Assembly: GCA_014338405.1 (NCBI GenBank)
Contig: JTDE01000920.1
Coordinates: 75,137 to 139,136, forward strand
Direction: 5' to 3'
Source: Paragonimus skrjabini miyazakii
Taxonomy: Eukaryota > Platyhelminthes > Trematoda > Plagiorchiida > Troglotrematidae
Length of the DNA: 64,000 bases
Each line of letters begins with the position of its first letter. Positions within the stretch are counted from its first letter, which is position 1. Shown in pieces: positions 25,095 through 39,400 of this stretch. Both the position numbers and the translations under genes were made by a program. The notes below the pieces were generated by a model. The model saw only the letters and a program-made list of their open reading frames with translations, did no database searches and had not been told where the DNA came from.

Positions 25095-28000
25095 CTGATC
25101 AGAGAAATCAGATAAGAGCAAACAGGTTTGTAACAGAAAATGTACTCAAACTCACCTATAAAGTATAAAGTGCCCGATGTAAAAAAAACTTCTCTGGAAC
25201 ATGACGAACCTGCTCCCTCTCGGCAGTCATACTGTTAGCAGAAACGCACTTTCAACGCGTACTGCCTGCTAAGGGTTCAGATCTCTATGAGCCTGAACAC
25301 GGCAGCTCGATACGTAGCTGAACAATAGTTTCTCATTCGGGGTGGTCTGATGTTTAAAGGTAATTAGTTCTGGTCACGATTAATGGTCAGTTTCAATGGT
25401 CGGTTACGGCGGCACATTATGTGGAGTGTAAAACGTACAGAATGTCACGCGGGATGGTCGAGACGTTCAGCATTACAACTTGCAATAAACGTTGTGTTCT
25501 TCTCAATCCATTTATTAAAAATATGTTAAACACGACGCTCAGTGTTTGACTTCATTCGCGCCAAACTCGGTGCAGATATCTTATATAGCACTTTCGCCTC
25601 CCATGCAAATCACTTCAGCGATAACATTACCGGTCATTCATTCCTCCCGAAATACACTGACAAAAAAAATTAGCTCCTGTAGAACAGTTTACGTCATCAC
25701 GGGGCAAAAGTGGTCTACCACTTAGGTGAACATAACAACAGGAGTTGAACCACATCGCGTTTGGGTTCACAGTGTTACAGTATAACATCCGAACTCGCAC
25801 CAATAAATCACCGAGTACCTATCGTTTACAGCAGTGATGGCTGTTTTATCAGCATCTCACCTCACACAATCAGGATCAAGACTGAGTGATATTCATTACT
25901 AGCCACAGTTCACAAATTTATCCTATTTCGGCAATTCCGTGCAGGCCTGAGGCACGACGGTAGTATGTTACTTGATTCTGTCATGCGACTAATCGTTCAC
26001 CGTAGATCTGACATTGAATTTCAGAAGTTAATCATGTGGCGGATCGCTAAGTGCACATTGAGACGTAGTGCAACTGTGACGTAAACAGACTTATCAAGAG
26101 GACGACCGAAATTAACTGAAAAGCATACCTTCGAACATAAAACAATGTTGGAAATGGTTATCTGTGGAGGGAGAGAATAAGCAACGCCAGTAGTGACAGT
26201 CAGCCATGTTCCAATGGGTAGCATTTTTTATTAACAGTGTAACGCGGCTTCTGTATCACTACCTTATCGTGGATTCAGAGGATATCCGTACCTTACAATC
26301 CAGTATGGTAATTAAGGCTGTCCAAAGCGTAACGGCGGCTTATCCCTTCGCCTCTCAATAGAACAGTAGGGTCTGAACCTATTGCTGATCACAGGAATAG
26401 TGACCCAATCTAACGTAGCCACAACAACATGCGACTGACCTCAGACACCACATGTCTTACTTGATGGACTGTTGTCAAACTGCACACTGAGCTGGCCTGT
26501 TGAGGCTCGAAGAGGCTTTATCGAATCCTAGGTGATGCAAACCAGAAGGTCCACATAGCAATGTGCTCGAAAGGGCTAACTGAAGGGACGGGATCGTCTA
26601 AGCTCATAATGACTAATACCCCGAAGACGAGTCTATGCAGAGATCGCAAATTGAATTGATTTCGAAATGTATAAACCTTCTGAGACTTCAAGTTTAAGAA
26701 TTCACAAGCCTAATCAACTGCCGTTTCAAATCACTTATGAGGAACAGACAACTAAACAAACAGTCATGGCCTGCGTGAAAGGAACCACTTTTTCATGAGC
26801 CCATGGTGTAATCATCATATGAGTTACTGTTAGATCATACGTCAAATTGCGCACGGTTTTGATCTCAGGAAGTCAAACGCAGCCGAGAAAAAAAATTACT
26901 GAAATAATTTTGATCGGAAACTGCTTACGACTTGAAATAGCCTCTTTGTTCGGTTTTTCCTCAGTGGACAGCGTGTTCAACCTTGCTGATGTTAAGTTAT
27001 GACAAACCATCTGCCTTCTGACGTTTTCTTGATAGCCAAGTATGTGCACCAGTTTTTGGTTCGACGTTATTCTGCCGTTTCTTTGATTCAACTTCCGGTT
27101 CTTCAAATAGCCTCTACTGCGCCCCATTCCTTTTTATTTCATTCGTCTTTTCTCCTGTTCTAACAGAGCTCTTCACTGGCACTGGATGCATGAGAGTTCT
27201 TCGGTAAGTGTGGTCACTGTGACATCATTAAAAACATGCCGCAGTGCTTCGTGCATAAGCCGTCTTGCAATCAAACTCTCGTATCAGCCTCATCAACACT
27301 TCTAACGGTATGCCAAGGATAAGTGAACGATGTATTTGTAGCACGTTTTGACACAGTTTACACGTTTTTACCGACTTCAGAAATATGACTCACTTTACAC
27401 AAACTTTTCAGAACCCCGAAACCCACACTATTGTTCTCAAGCCTTCTCAGCTCATGCAAATCCGGTTATAGACAAACAACGTACACAAATACGGTAATCA
27501 CTGGTATTTTTAGAAAATGACAAGGACGATAAGCCCGCACAGTGAAACGAATAAAGTAAAACGAAGTGAATCGGACGCAAAATAGTTGACAAAAAAACTA
27601 ACAAAACCTTACTGCATTTGTTTCTCTAATCAAATATCAGGTCACTAGGTTTACGTTATCCAGTTGCCTTTCAAGGCAGAAATATCAGTCTTCCACGAAT
27701 ATTTACCATATGATCCAACAAGTCTACTTACATTTCTCTTAACCACTACGTTCATCATCATCATCATTGACAGCAAAATATCCGTGATTAGCATGCAAAC
27801 CCACATCAGAAGCAAAACAGCAGCCCTAGTAGACAGACGAAAGGAAAGACTAGACTAAACACAAGCTCAAGTAATCAAGGTCAGGATGCCTATGTGCACA
27901 AGCACTTGTTCCTCGTCTTTCTCACCTAGAAAACCAACCGTGAAACTCCCTTCTTGCTGAAGTGATTGCAAACTTTAAAGACATACAGACATGCATACAT

Positions 28001-31000
28001 ATACTTTAGGCTGTGAGACCTACTCATGAATCCTATGGCCTGGCTGTTAGAAGTCCTAACAGAAGGCCAGGAAATTACAGATTAAGTGCTACATGTAGAT
28101 GAACGAAAACAAATATGGTAAAGGCTCGCATGCAAACCATTATTTGATTATTATAAATCTCCGGTCCTCTATTTATACGCAGAATGTCCGCGCTACCGAG
28201 TTATCTCTCTCGTGCGACCCAAGCAAGTGGGCCCAATTAACGTACGATATTGCACGATGCGGATGTCTATCATCAAGTAAAAAAAAATGACAAACCTGAA
28301 GCACGAGCTGCAATTGCTTGGGGGCTGAGTGATGAATCTAGCGTGACACTCGTGCCCAACGTCGTCAGGCCTGGTCCGGAATTATCAGCAGAGACGCCCG
28401 TATTCGACGCAACCACCCCAGCGCTTAAATCAGATCCAACTGGAGACGCATTCAATTCACTTGTGGCAGTGCCCAAAGGGGATACAGAGATAGGAGCGGT
28501 GACAGTACTGGCCGCTCCACCTAAAATCTGTTGCGATCGGAAGAACTGTAGACGGTCGTTCGTCGTTGACAAGTGGGCTGCTGCGACATTGGCAAACTCC
28601 CAATAGGTGAGATCAGCGGCAACACGGAGTAGAATGCCGGAATCCAGAGGACGCAACTTGTCCACCAATAAAATATCGACCTAAACGGGAGTGAGGAAGA
28701 TGTAAAACATGCAGCAAAATCACACTCACTGCCAATTTAGAAATTTTACCATATTTACTGTAGCTGACAACAGCAAACAGGCCAACATATATGAATATCA
28801 ATAAGAACGTTTGACGGATAACAGAAGGAATGTATACATATAATGGTGGATTGTCAGGCCGGAGGTGCGAGTATTCCAACTCTCAGCGAAATACCTCAAC
28901 GCAGGGGGAGGCACGTCCACAAACAGCCAACGATCGGACGGCGGACGACGGGGGCGATTGGATAAGTCATCGCTCGACCGGATCGGATCAACGGGCGAGA
29001 AATGGCAGGCAAAATAGAATGGACGACGAAATCGGAGGTGCGATTATCCCAACACTCGCAGGAATATCTCGACACTACCGTGGAAAGCTCACTGTGGATA
29101 GATAGAGGACACCCCTAGCGACCGTAAGAGCCACAGCTCAGCTAATTCGTACCAACGGACGAAGAATGGTAGGCGGAAAACCCCCCGATAAACGGCGTCG
29201 ATCACATACATAAACCGGGCAGAAGTGCACACGATGTGTGAGCGGAAACCGAGGCGTGTTGTGAACTGGAATTGTGATTCAAGAACGCGCGCGCGTGTGT
29301 GACATGGTAACTAGCGTTTTGGACAATAAAGATTGTGCTTTATTGGACGCCTTTTCGTTACAATATTACTGACTGACATATACTGTCCCCAAGAGCAATT
29401 CCAACACAGAAGGCGTCACGCTCTACCCAAAGTTAACAAACCATCAAGTCTTGCTTAGTTTAGAAGGGATCCGATTGTGAGGGCTTCAGCTTCACTTGAA
29501 CCAGTGACAGAAACAACAAGCTCAATCATGACAAACCATCTATTAACTGAGCTAGGAAACTACGTCGGCAGCTCGAAAATTTTACATTTGTACTCTATTA
29601 CCTACCCGGTCGATTGTCTCTTAGGGAATCTGCTAAGATCCAAGAGACCGACTGCCCCGACAAGATTTCTCAAGCAGTGGCGGAATCCATCTGAAACAGC
29701 AAGACGAGTGAGTCAAAATGTGAAATCCCAGAGTTCCTACCGTGGTTACGTGGCTCGGTTGGTAGAGTGCTTGCCACGTTTGGGCATGCTGTTTCTATCG
29801 CTGGTTCGAATCCAGTCGAAATCCTGAGTTTTCACAATAGGATCCCTTTCAAATTATGAAGTCCGCCAAACTACTCATAAGTAAACAAGTCTTATTTTGC
29901 GAAGGCGTTGTTATCTGACCTAATTTAGATTACTAAACAACGCGGGGTGTAATGGTCGTGCAGTTTAATAACTGCAACTATCCGTAGCGGGGATTTTCCA
30001 AATACACAGTAGTGATGTTCCGATTGGCGGCATTCGACTCAAATTAGCCTGTCACAATGACCGTAGTTAAAGGACGTCTGCACATAATAACCACCACAAG
30101 TGGCCCGCTCTGCACTAACTGTGATTCCACTCACACACCACATCTCCAGTGTAAACCCAAAGGAATAAGATCAGGAGGAAGAAGGAAAACCATTCTAATT
30201 TGGACCGAAAAACGAACAAGACAATCATACAATAGGTTAACAAAGCTGAAGAAAAAAGTTGATGACCACTATGACTAAGGTTTCTAAAAAAGAAAAGCGG
30301 GTGGGTTAACAGACGATGGAGGTCATTGGCTGATAGGTACGAAAGATAGATGTAACTGACGTAAGTTACTTGAGTTTATTGTATTAGTCGTTTCTTCAGA
30401 GAGACGATCAGTACACTGGCGGTCGACATACACACACTGTAGGCTAATTGACCAATATAACGGTGGTCTAAAATTCAATTCAATGCAACTATTGTGCAAA
30501 TGGACCAGGAGTGCGAGCAGTAGATCAATACAGACACCACATATGAATTAGAAAACTTGCTTCAAAAGATAACCAGATTGTTTTACGTCTCTAAAAATGA
30601 TGACGATTGAGGAAAGAAATAATTGACAGCTGTCCGCGCAGGTACCTCGCCAGTAAGCTGATGTGATGATGCTACACAAGTGGTGGCGACCAAATGGTTA
30701 TTCACAGGCAACGCAATTCCGTCGTACGACTCTGGAGTTACAAAGTACACGTTATATACACAAGCCTGTCGATTAAGCGGTTAAACGCAATCTACATTTA
30801 ATCTGCGGAAGTAAACAGGGTGAAGTTACACAGTTAACGTAGGTCAGCTTACTCCCTCGAACCCTCTGATCGGTACTATTTTGAATTAACAGTCGGCATT
30901 TAAGAGTTACACAGAACAAATGCTACTGGCACACCGCATCGTCTTGCGCAAACCAAACTTACAAACTAACTACAAAACCTGTAAACACCTTCGTAGAAAA

Positions 31001-33415
31001 TGAATACATAGTCAAACACAGGGTTACAGTTCGAAAACTCAGTGAGATTGAATGTCAAAACATGTACTCAGTATAATTACGATTGGAAGTCACACACGCG
31101 AGCAACTGTTACTTTCGTATCTCCATTAGAATCTTAATATATGAATGAAAATTAGAACTGTGCTAAAGTGACATGAACCGACAGATGAAGAAAGACCGTG
31201 AGGGAAGGAGCATAAGCTGACAGCTTTAATTGTGAACAGTAGGTATAGGAACATCGATGAAAATAACCATTCCTTCAGCAGAACACACCTCGCGATAATA
31301 CTACTGGAAACACGCTGATAATGCAGACTATACCATTATTAGTGTTTGCCGGTTCAAAGTGAATTTGTGAAATAAAAATCGCCGCAAGATGTGGTATACC
31401 ATGCTTGACTGCACCGAAACTATATACAATCGCATACACACAACCAGCGACTTTGTAAAGAAATCAAGATATTCGTTGATCTGCAAATAAAGTTCAACCA
31501 CTTTCCTGAAGTTGGCAATATTCGTTACCAAAACTACCACGCGAACACAAGCAAATGAGCACACACTAATCCCGAACCGCAGTGCAAAGGAAAAATGGGT
31601 TTCGCACGTATGCTTCAAGCCAACCATATCTTTACCCTCAAAGTAGATCAGTTACTGTCCAAAATTAAGAACCAACGAGACATCTGGCAGATTCAGTGTA
31701 GTAAGTTATGCCTACTTGAGGTCCATGAGTAATATAACCAACGAAAGCAAAGTGCAACAACGTACTTTACCGTTGTAAAATCTTATCGCATGACATACTC
31801 TAGTAGTGTGGCTGACTCTCAACACCATGCATAAATATGCATGTAAAAATACCGGTTGAACAGTACAATAGATAAGAGCATCAAAAACGTAATCAAATCG
31901 GGTGAAGCCTGTGAAAGTACAAAAACATACCTGATGAATGTGGCTAGCTACATAGCTTTGGATTGATAGCGGATCACCAGGGACCATGGCATGGCTGTGC
32001 AAGGTGGGTGATATCGGCTTTGTGACTGAACCGGGTGAAATAGTTGGTGACAAGCACTTGGCATTCAACGTAATAGGTAAAGCTGCCATCCGATGCAAAA
32101 CAATGGGGTCGATTACGTTGGACGTCAGTTTGTTATTTCCCGTATCGCATAGCAAGCGACGATTAACTTGAATGCCATTGACTGCTTCAGTTGTACTGCT
32201 CGGTTTAACTGTGGTACCATCAGTGCTTTCGATTGTGCCCGTGATACCAGAAACTACAACGCCAGTTTCTTCCGAAGAACTGTTGACAGTTTCTTTACCA
32301 AACTCAGCAGACGCTAAGGTGCCCAACGCTGGTGGTAATTGAGTCTGAGGCTGTTTTACCTGAAGTAAAATGAACGGGAGGGTTGAACCAACTGGATACA
32401 GCTCAGTGAAACCAAATGACAAAGAGCAATGGCTCAGATATTTCAGTTAAGCAAAACGATGGATCAGAATTAGTTACCAGTAGTTCCGTATACATTACGT
32501 TGTACACACCCTGAATAGTTGTAGAAATTTCGAAAAATGATGCATAAAAATGCGCCAATTAAGCATTCATTCCTACGACTCATGTCGGACAAAACAACAG
32601 CTGAATGTCAGCAGGACAGTGGAGAGTACTCTGCTTTTCAGGAGACGGGCCTCGTCTATTCGAGTGGTGCAAGAACAAGCTCTACGGATGACAGTGAAGT
32701 GTCTGTGATGGAGTGTTTGATCATGATAAATAACTAGTGATACAATTGGTATCCCGACCTAAACCAGAAAATCGAGATCCGTCCACACAATCAAATAACA
32801 AACTCATTCTTTCATTTAGTAAAACGTGATTTAGCAATGCGATCCTCGGACGGAGATAAGTTTCAGGGAAAGTCATCGAAGCTGTACACTACGCAGACTG
32901 CGATGAATTCAGTGGAGTACTAAGATAAATACACTATATGTGACATAGGTCTGAAGACAGACCTAAGACTACTTCGCAGCAAAGATGGCTCTGAAAGTGG
33001 CTAAGATTGCTCGAGAATTACGAATGTGGTTTCTCAATGTGAACCACGAAAATCGTCAGACTGTTAATTTGTCGGTGGAAAGCTTATCCGGCGGTGTTCT
33101 GAATTTCCATTTTTTCAGTAAAGTTTATGGAGAAAACAGTAGAGCGCCATCAATAGGTATTTGATGGATAGGCTTGTGAATCAGCAGTTGTGATGGTTTC
33201 GTTGATAATCATGAGGGATCGCCAGTGCAAAGCTCTTGACAAGACGTCTCAAAGTATTTTTATATACGTTGGAAAGTTCAATAACTGACCGTCATACATA
33301 TATGCGCACATCAACATTCTGATCACAATCAACAGTGCAGCAACCGAGCCACTTTCGGTTTCAACGAGTGACAAAGCAACTATAGAAGTGGGGAATAATA
33401 ATAATAATAACAATA

Positions 33416-33472
<57 letters not shown>

Positions 33473-36400
33473 GGGGTTCTTAAGTGACCCACTCTTTTCG
33501 TGAAGTTTCCATCGGTCAAAACGCATTCGTAATAATAGGGTTTCTCAACGGAATTCACAATACGATGCCGGCCACTAATGTTTCTTTGTATACCATCAAT
33601 CACAGGCCGTTTCTTCCACATGAGATACTTTGTAAGTGTGAATTGGCAAGATCAAACGTTCCCATTACACTAGAACATGTAGTCAAATCGGAGTTGGAAA
33701 ACAACATGTAAGTGATGGCCGGTGTCGATACCACTGAGCTAATCGAAGTACACTGATAACCACGATGTGTCGTTCAATTACAATCGACGAGGCAGTTAGA
33801 ATTTTCCCAAACCGTGATCTTATCGAATATTACTCGGTGCGACAAACACTCAATCGTAAAATGACATGCATCGTCAACTATTGTTTGCACTTTGAATGTG
33901 TCCTGAATGGGATTCCGATAGCGCTTTCTGATAGTCTAAGTAGTAGGCGCCTTGATGTTGTATGTTTGAATGTAGATAGCTATTTTTTAGTGGTTAGGTC
34001 CCCTCCCCCTTTCCATTTTTTTTCTCTCTTCCTACACAGGATTTTTTTTCCTTCGTGGTTGTGTGGCAGTTAAGCATCGGTGTGAACCACTGATGTATTG
34101 CTGTCTATGATGATGATGGTGAAGTAGTGAAAAGAATGTAAGTCAACGAGTCTACTTTGACTGATAACTATCCACTCTATTTCCTTCGCTTGTAATTAAC
34201 GCCAGAGGTTTATGCCCAAAAACTAATCTCAAACAATGTTATGATCACCAATATGCCGTAACACAAGTTACTTCCACTGCTCTACAGGCAAATTGTCATT
34301 ACCGACCGAAATCTGATTACTCCAGTTCAAATAACCGAAACAAACACTAGATTCATCCGGACTATAAATCACTCAAACTGTTAAGTCCAGTGGCAACTTG
34401 CTAACGCTCATACATCAATAAGCTCAATAAAAGGAATCATAAGACTGATTGTTGAAATGATAGCGGTTTTGAGAACATAAAATCACATATCAAAGGTATC
34501 ACTGCCTACGACCTTTCATACTCTCTGAGAGCACCGACAAGAAAAAGTGCATGTTGGCCCTTGGCTTAGATCACGGAAGATGGGGACTCCCTAATGAAGC
34601 ACGCACTAACGTCAACTTGCCACTCCTTAAACCAAGGTTATATACTGAACAGCCTGGTTTCCAGCCTAATTTAACATAAGCGAACAGAACACTGCGGGTC
34701 AAGCGATATAAACGTCTAAGTCAACACAGCTTGTTGTAAAAAGAGACTGCCACACTTAACGGCCGACAAAATTCCATTGCCTCAAAGACTCGCCGGCGAA
34801 GATAGTCCCACCACACGCCTTATTCTCCAGAGGCGCCGGTCGATAAAGAGGGAGACTCCGTGAACATTCCCAAAGGTTGTGCAAGGACGAGATTCATGTA
34901 AAAAAACGCAAGTACAATAGCAATAGGCACCGCTCCTCCACAAAATGACAGTCTTCAAATTGACAGCTGCTTTTAATGATTTACGATTTGTTCATCAGCG
35001 CTGATTGAACGTCTGGGAAACGCCAAAATCGTAACTAATACTAACAGACCCGTGTCAACAAGTAATATAGGGGCATGTTTCCGTTAATCTCGCAACACAC
35101 GCAACTACACACAAACGCACAACAGCCATCGCACAGAGCAAGTGATACGGAACAGAGTAAAAGACAAAATTATTCAAACAACATCAAAATTGACTTCGCA
35201 AAGTTACAAAATCGAAACGCAAAAGGGAGATAGAACAATTGTGATGAACACCACTAGAAATGATGGACATCTGAGACAGCTGTCCATAAACCCTCATCCT
35301 ACATGTAGAGCATGCAGTGAGCCTAACAGATCCACGTATCTCTGTAGAACTTCTCTGTGCAGGACGCAGTTCCAGAAGAGGCTACGAGCAACCGAATCGA
35401 GGGTATCGTTAGGTATAAAAAGAAACATCATGATCGTCAGCTGCCTTCAACAGTGCCGATGCTTCCAGACACATGACAAAGTAAAAATGCAGTGAACACA
35501 TTCTCTATCGGACAGGAATACTGCCTGACCTTCAAGCAACGGGTTTTCTTTGAGCTTCGTGAGTCAATGTAATATAAGACCAGTGAGCAACTTGGACAGA
35601 ACATACACTAGACTGATGCCATCGTGGTTGTCACGGACATCGAGCCTCCATTTTTAAAACAGAAATGACTGTTGACAAGCAAAAACCATGAAGTACTTAT
35701 TTGGTTTCCCAAACCGTTTGAGGGAGTATTGTCAGTACTCACATCAACCTCCCTACCATCCTTGGAAAGAGAGGGAGAAGAGAACCGATTCAGGGGCCCG
35801 GCTGAGCTAGGATAACTTAGGCTCTGGGGCCACTTCTGCTTCAGAATGCAATAGCTGACCATTCAGAACTTATCGTCTATGTAGTCTGGCTGAAGCCAGC
35901 TGAGCTGTTCCTCTAAATATTTAGCCTACCCGTTAAGCTGATGTGACCGAGTGAAGATAGATGAACCATTCTTTACACACAGGGTCTCATCTACACCGAC
36001 TCAAAGATCAGCACAACCACGAACCAGGGAAAACGAATTTCTGCTATTCTCAGGTAAGATTTACTCTATCGCTTCCGACTGTTCGGCCAATTGGTGTTCA
36101 TGGTCCTTGTACAAGCTTTTAGTCAACTTGCGTTCAAGTGTTCGATGGTCATCATCACATTCAGAGCCAAGTGAAATTGAGCAGTGCTTGATCATAGGGT
36201 TTATGCATGTGAAAGAAACCCAATTCTGTCATGACTCCCTCTGTATGGCTCCTGGAAAACGCACATCTTTCGAGCTTTCAAGCTTTCATGGCTGTTCTCA
36301 TTCGTTGGTAGTGTTTGTTAAGTTTACTAATCTTATGTGAACTTGAAAAAGTGTTTCTTGGTAAGCATACTTTACAATCTCCTCCTTCAGATGTCAATCA

Positions 36401-39400
36401 ATCATCCTGCATTTGCGAATGCATAGCCTACGAACAAATGACAAGGCAAAGTGGGTGCATACAATAGGTCGGCCCAAGTCCAGATAACTGGTGGTCTACG
36501 AGTCTTTAAGAGAGTGGCGTCGACCGCAGCTGACTGCTACATAATCCAACTGTGTCCATATATGAGATATATGAAGCGGTAACAAGATGGAGATAATGAG
36601 GTGCGCTCATTTGTAGGAATCTTACATCGCTAACACTGCATTGTGCATAGACACCAAGCATACCACCCAGCAGTTTCTCATATGAAAAAAGATGACTAGG
36701 TTAAGCATTCAAATCGCCGACCAGTATGATCACATTATAATGTTTAGTCTGCTTCGGAAGGCCGACGGGGAAGTCCTAGAACGCATTCTTGGTAGTATCT
36801 TAACTAATGTCCGTAGGAGTGTAAGCCGATATAGAGAATATACCACATTTTTTGTTGTTTGCGTTGGTACACTGCTCACTGAGATTCAATCGAGCGAACA
36901 TTGCTCTGCATTGGAACGCCATGCGACTCCCACTCCGGCTTGACAAAATTCAGCTTTGGCGCCACCACTGAACACTGAGAGAAATCTTTGGACAGACGGT
37001 CACCTAAATGTGAACTTTAGTGAATAAATGTGCCAGAATCAAATTTGCGTTCTTTAACTTCAGACTTGAGAGGACACTTGTAGAAGCAGCTTGCTGACCA
37101 ATTTGCCAGAGAGTGCAGGCATCGAAAGCTCCAATGTTTATCAATTGCCTTGGCTTTAGAAAATAATTATAAATAAAAGGTACAGTAGAAAGCAGAAAAA
37201 TTAGGAAATCAACGTAAAACGAGATAGCGGTAACGGATGAATAATGTCACTGTATGGAAAACGACAACCCCTAATGCTTCCCAGCTGTTGACATAGTAAA
37301 AGGGAGTTAACTTGAAGGACCCTCTAACCAGTCTCTGATTCGGAAATCTGACTCTTCAGACAGCAGGAGATTGGGTTTTCCTGAGAGACTCCATGAAGCA
37401 CCTCTGACACATAAGTCTCGTCTGTAAGGCAACAGGAAACGAAGGTCTTTTGATGTACCATACACGAGGACAATTACTCAAGGGTCTGATTCACTTAGCA
37501 GTGAGATGCTTGCCCAACACGAAATAGCAATGAACAAGACACTGATGTCTACCTCCGATCATTGCTGCGATAAGCCGAAGCTACATCGGACTTTTGAATG
37601 ATACCGAACGTTTTCGAACAACTTGTGAACAATTCGTAATTTGTTTTACTGGTGAAGTTCTACTTCTGAGACAAAAGCTTCTTCAGACCAGATCAAAGTA
37701 CTGACGGTTCACAAGTTGTGCCGAAATTATGAATACCCAATTGGTCTCAAGCATATTTCAGCTCATACAGCACATTCCTTAACCATATTGGACAACATGC
37801 CGGCGACCACGATCAACCACTGGACGATCGTAATGTCCTTCATTTGAGCTTATCCTTATCAATCTTTCTCTTCCCTATTCGGTAGACACCTGTGCCGCAA
37901 CTATAAAAGCAGTTTTGTTGCACGCTCAAAGACACTCCAAACCCATCAGTAGTGTAGCATATAATACTAAGTGTAACAGTCTTTCGAATGACTGATCCCT
38001 TTTTGCCCGTCTGACATGGTTGTATCTGGCAGGTCTGAAGCCTTAGTTCCTCTGGATCGACGCAGTGTACAGGCCTGGCTAACATCTCAAGGATTAAGGA
38101 TAGACTGCAGAAAAATAAGCATGAAACAACACAAACATACAACAGTATAGCCCACCCTCAGATATAGCAGTGCTGCAGTCAGCAGCAAACCTGTGTCCAC
38201 AAGTTTGTCGACTCTTCTTTTTTACGGGACTCCGTTGGTCTATTTTTATTTCCTTGGTGCTTCTCTGTTCTACACTACACAACTGTACATAAATGTTACC
38301 CCGCTACCCCGTGGATTGTTGTCAGCATCACTGACAGTCTGAACCAAGGCACCTGCGGGTAAGGCCCAAAGTCGAAAATGCTCATGAAATCTGGAGGTAG
38401 AGTATAAAAACATTTTCATAACTCAATGTTTGCTGTCGACCAAGGTAGTGTTTAAAATCGCGTCCAAGACTAAACTCAGCAAGGAAGAAACAGTTCTAAT
38501 CGAGATGCCAAAAGCAGACGAAAGACTGTTAAGCCCTAACCCGGTCACAAGTGACTACAGTTGGGTTTAAAGAAAAATACAAACCGCTGCCAACTGAATC
38601 AACCACTCCGCTAACATAAAATAAACGTTAGGTTTCTGTGAGTGGTCATGTTCCAGCCTTAATCAACTTAACAAGAGAACACGGTGGAACCCAATGTGTT
38701 TTAGGTGGATCCGTTGATAGCACGTTTATGTTAGTCTACTACGCACAAGATCGACATGCACCTCCAACGTGGTGGGAATCAAACTGAACTCTCGATGGCT
38801 AAGGCGCAGAATAAGTCAATCTTTCTTGAAAAGGTGTCACGTTTTTTGAGCACGGTGAAGATAGAATGTAACATAAGTGCACTAGAGACTAACAATTGAT
38901 GAGTGCGCTTACCAACAGGAAACTAGATGGCATCAACGGATAATCAATCAGTAGATCGGAGGATAGGTTTTTGGTAGAGAAAAATGATCCAGTACACCTA
39001 TCCAAACCCTGAAAATGCACAGTTAGGTGGTTATCCACCGTGCTAAAGACGCTAATCCGTCGTTTACCATGTCGTGCACTTTTTGGAGAGTCCCCGGATC
39101 GGTAGACTAAAGGCAAGGTGGACAAATAAATTAATAGGGGAAAGTAGGAAGTCACCAGTAAATTAGGAACGGTAGTGTTCGTCTCCCAGGATGGGACCTG
39201 ATGATAAACTGCGCCTCTGTCTAGCGACAACAGCATTTAGGAAATAAATGACATAAATGTTGTCTGTCAAGTAAGTACAGGTAACGAGGTGGAGCAGCGA
39301 GAATCGCAAATGAGCGGGCTTGCAGATACCGTCTTATTTTCACCTACAACTAGACCGTTTGCTTGTCATACGCATGGACGCTGATTATGAGTATATGTTT

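Noticed and set aside
28250..28606. 118-codon plus-strand open frame
   Set aside because: It runs antisense to USP7 exon 8, whose frame has splice sites and homology. The low-complexity codons make the reverse strand open too.
29745..29816. Possible functional tRNA gene
   Set aside because: A and B boxes are good, but the acceptor and anticodon stems do not pair convincingly, and the end recurs as a repeat.
33361..33621. Isoleucine-rich minus-strand frame
   Set aside because: It is a translation of the (AAT)n microsatellite.
35951..36340. 129-codon plus-strand frame
   Set aside because: It is antisense to or inside the interval of a decayed minus-strand RTE element, with no family signature.
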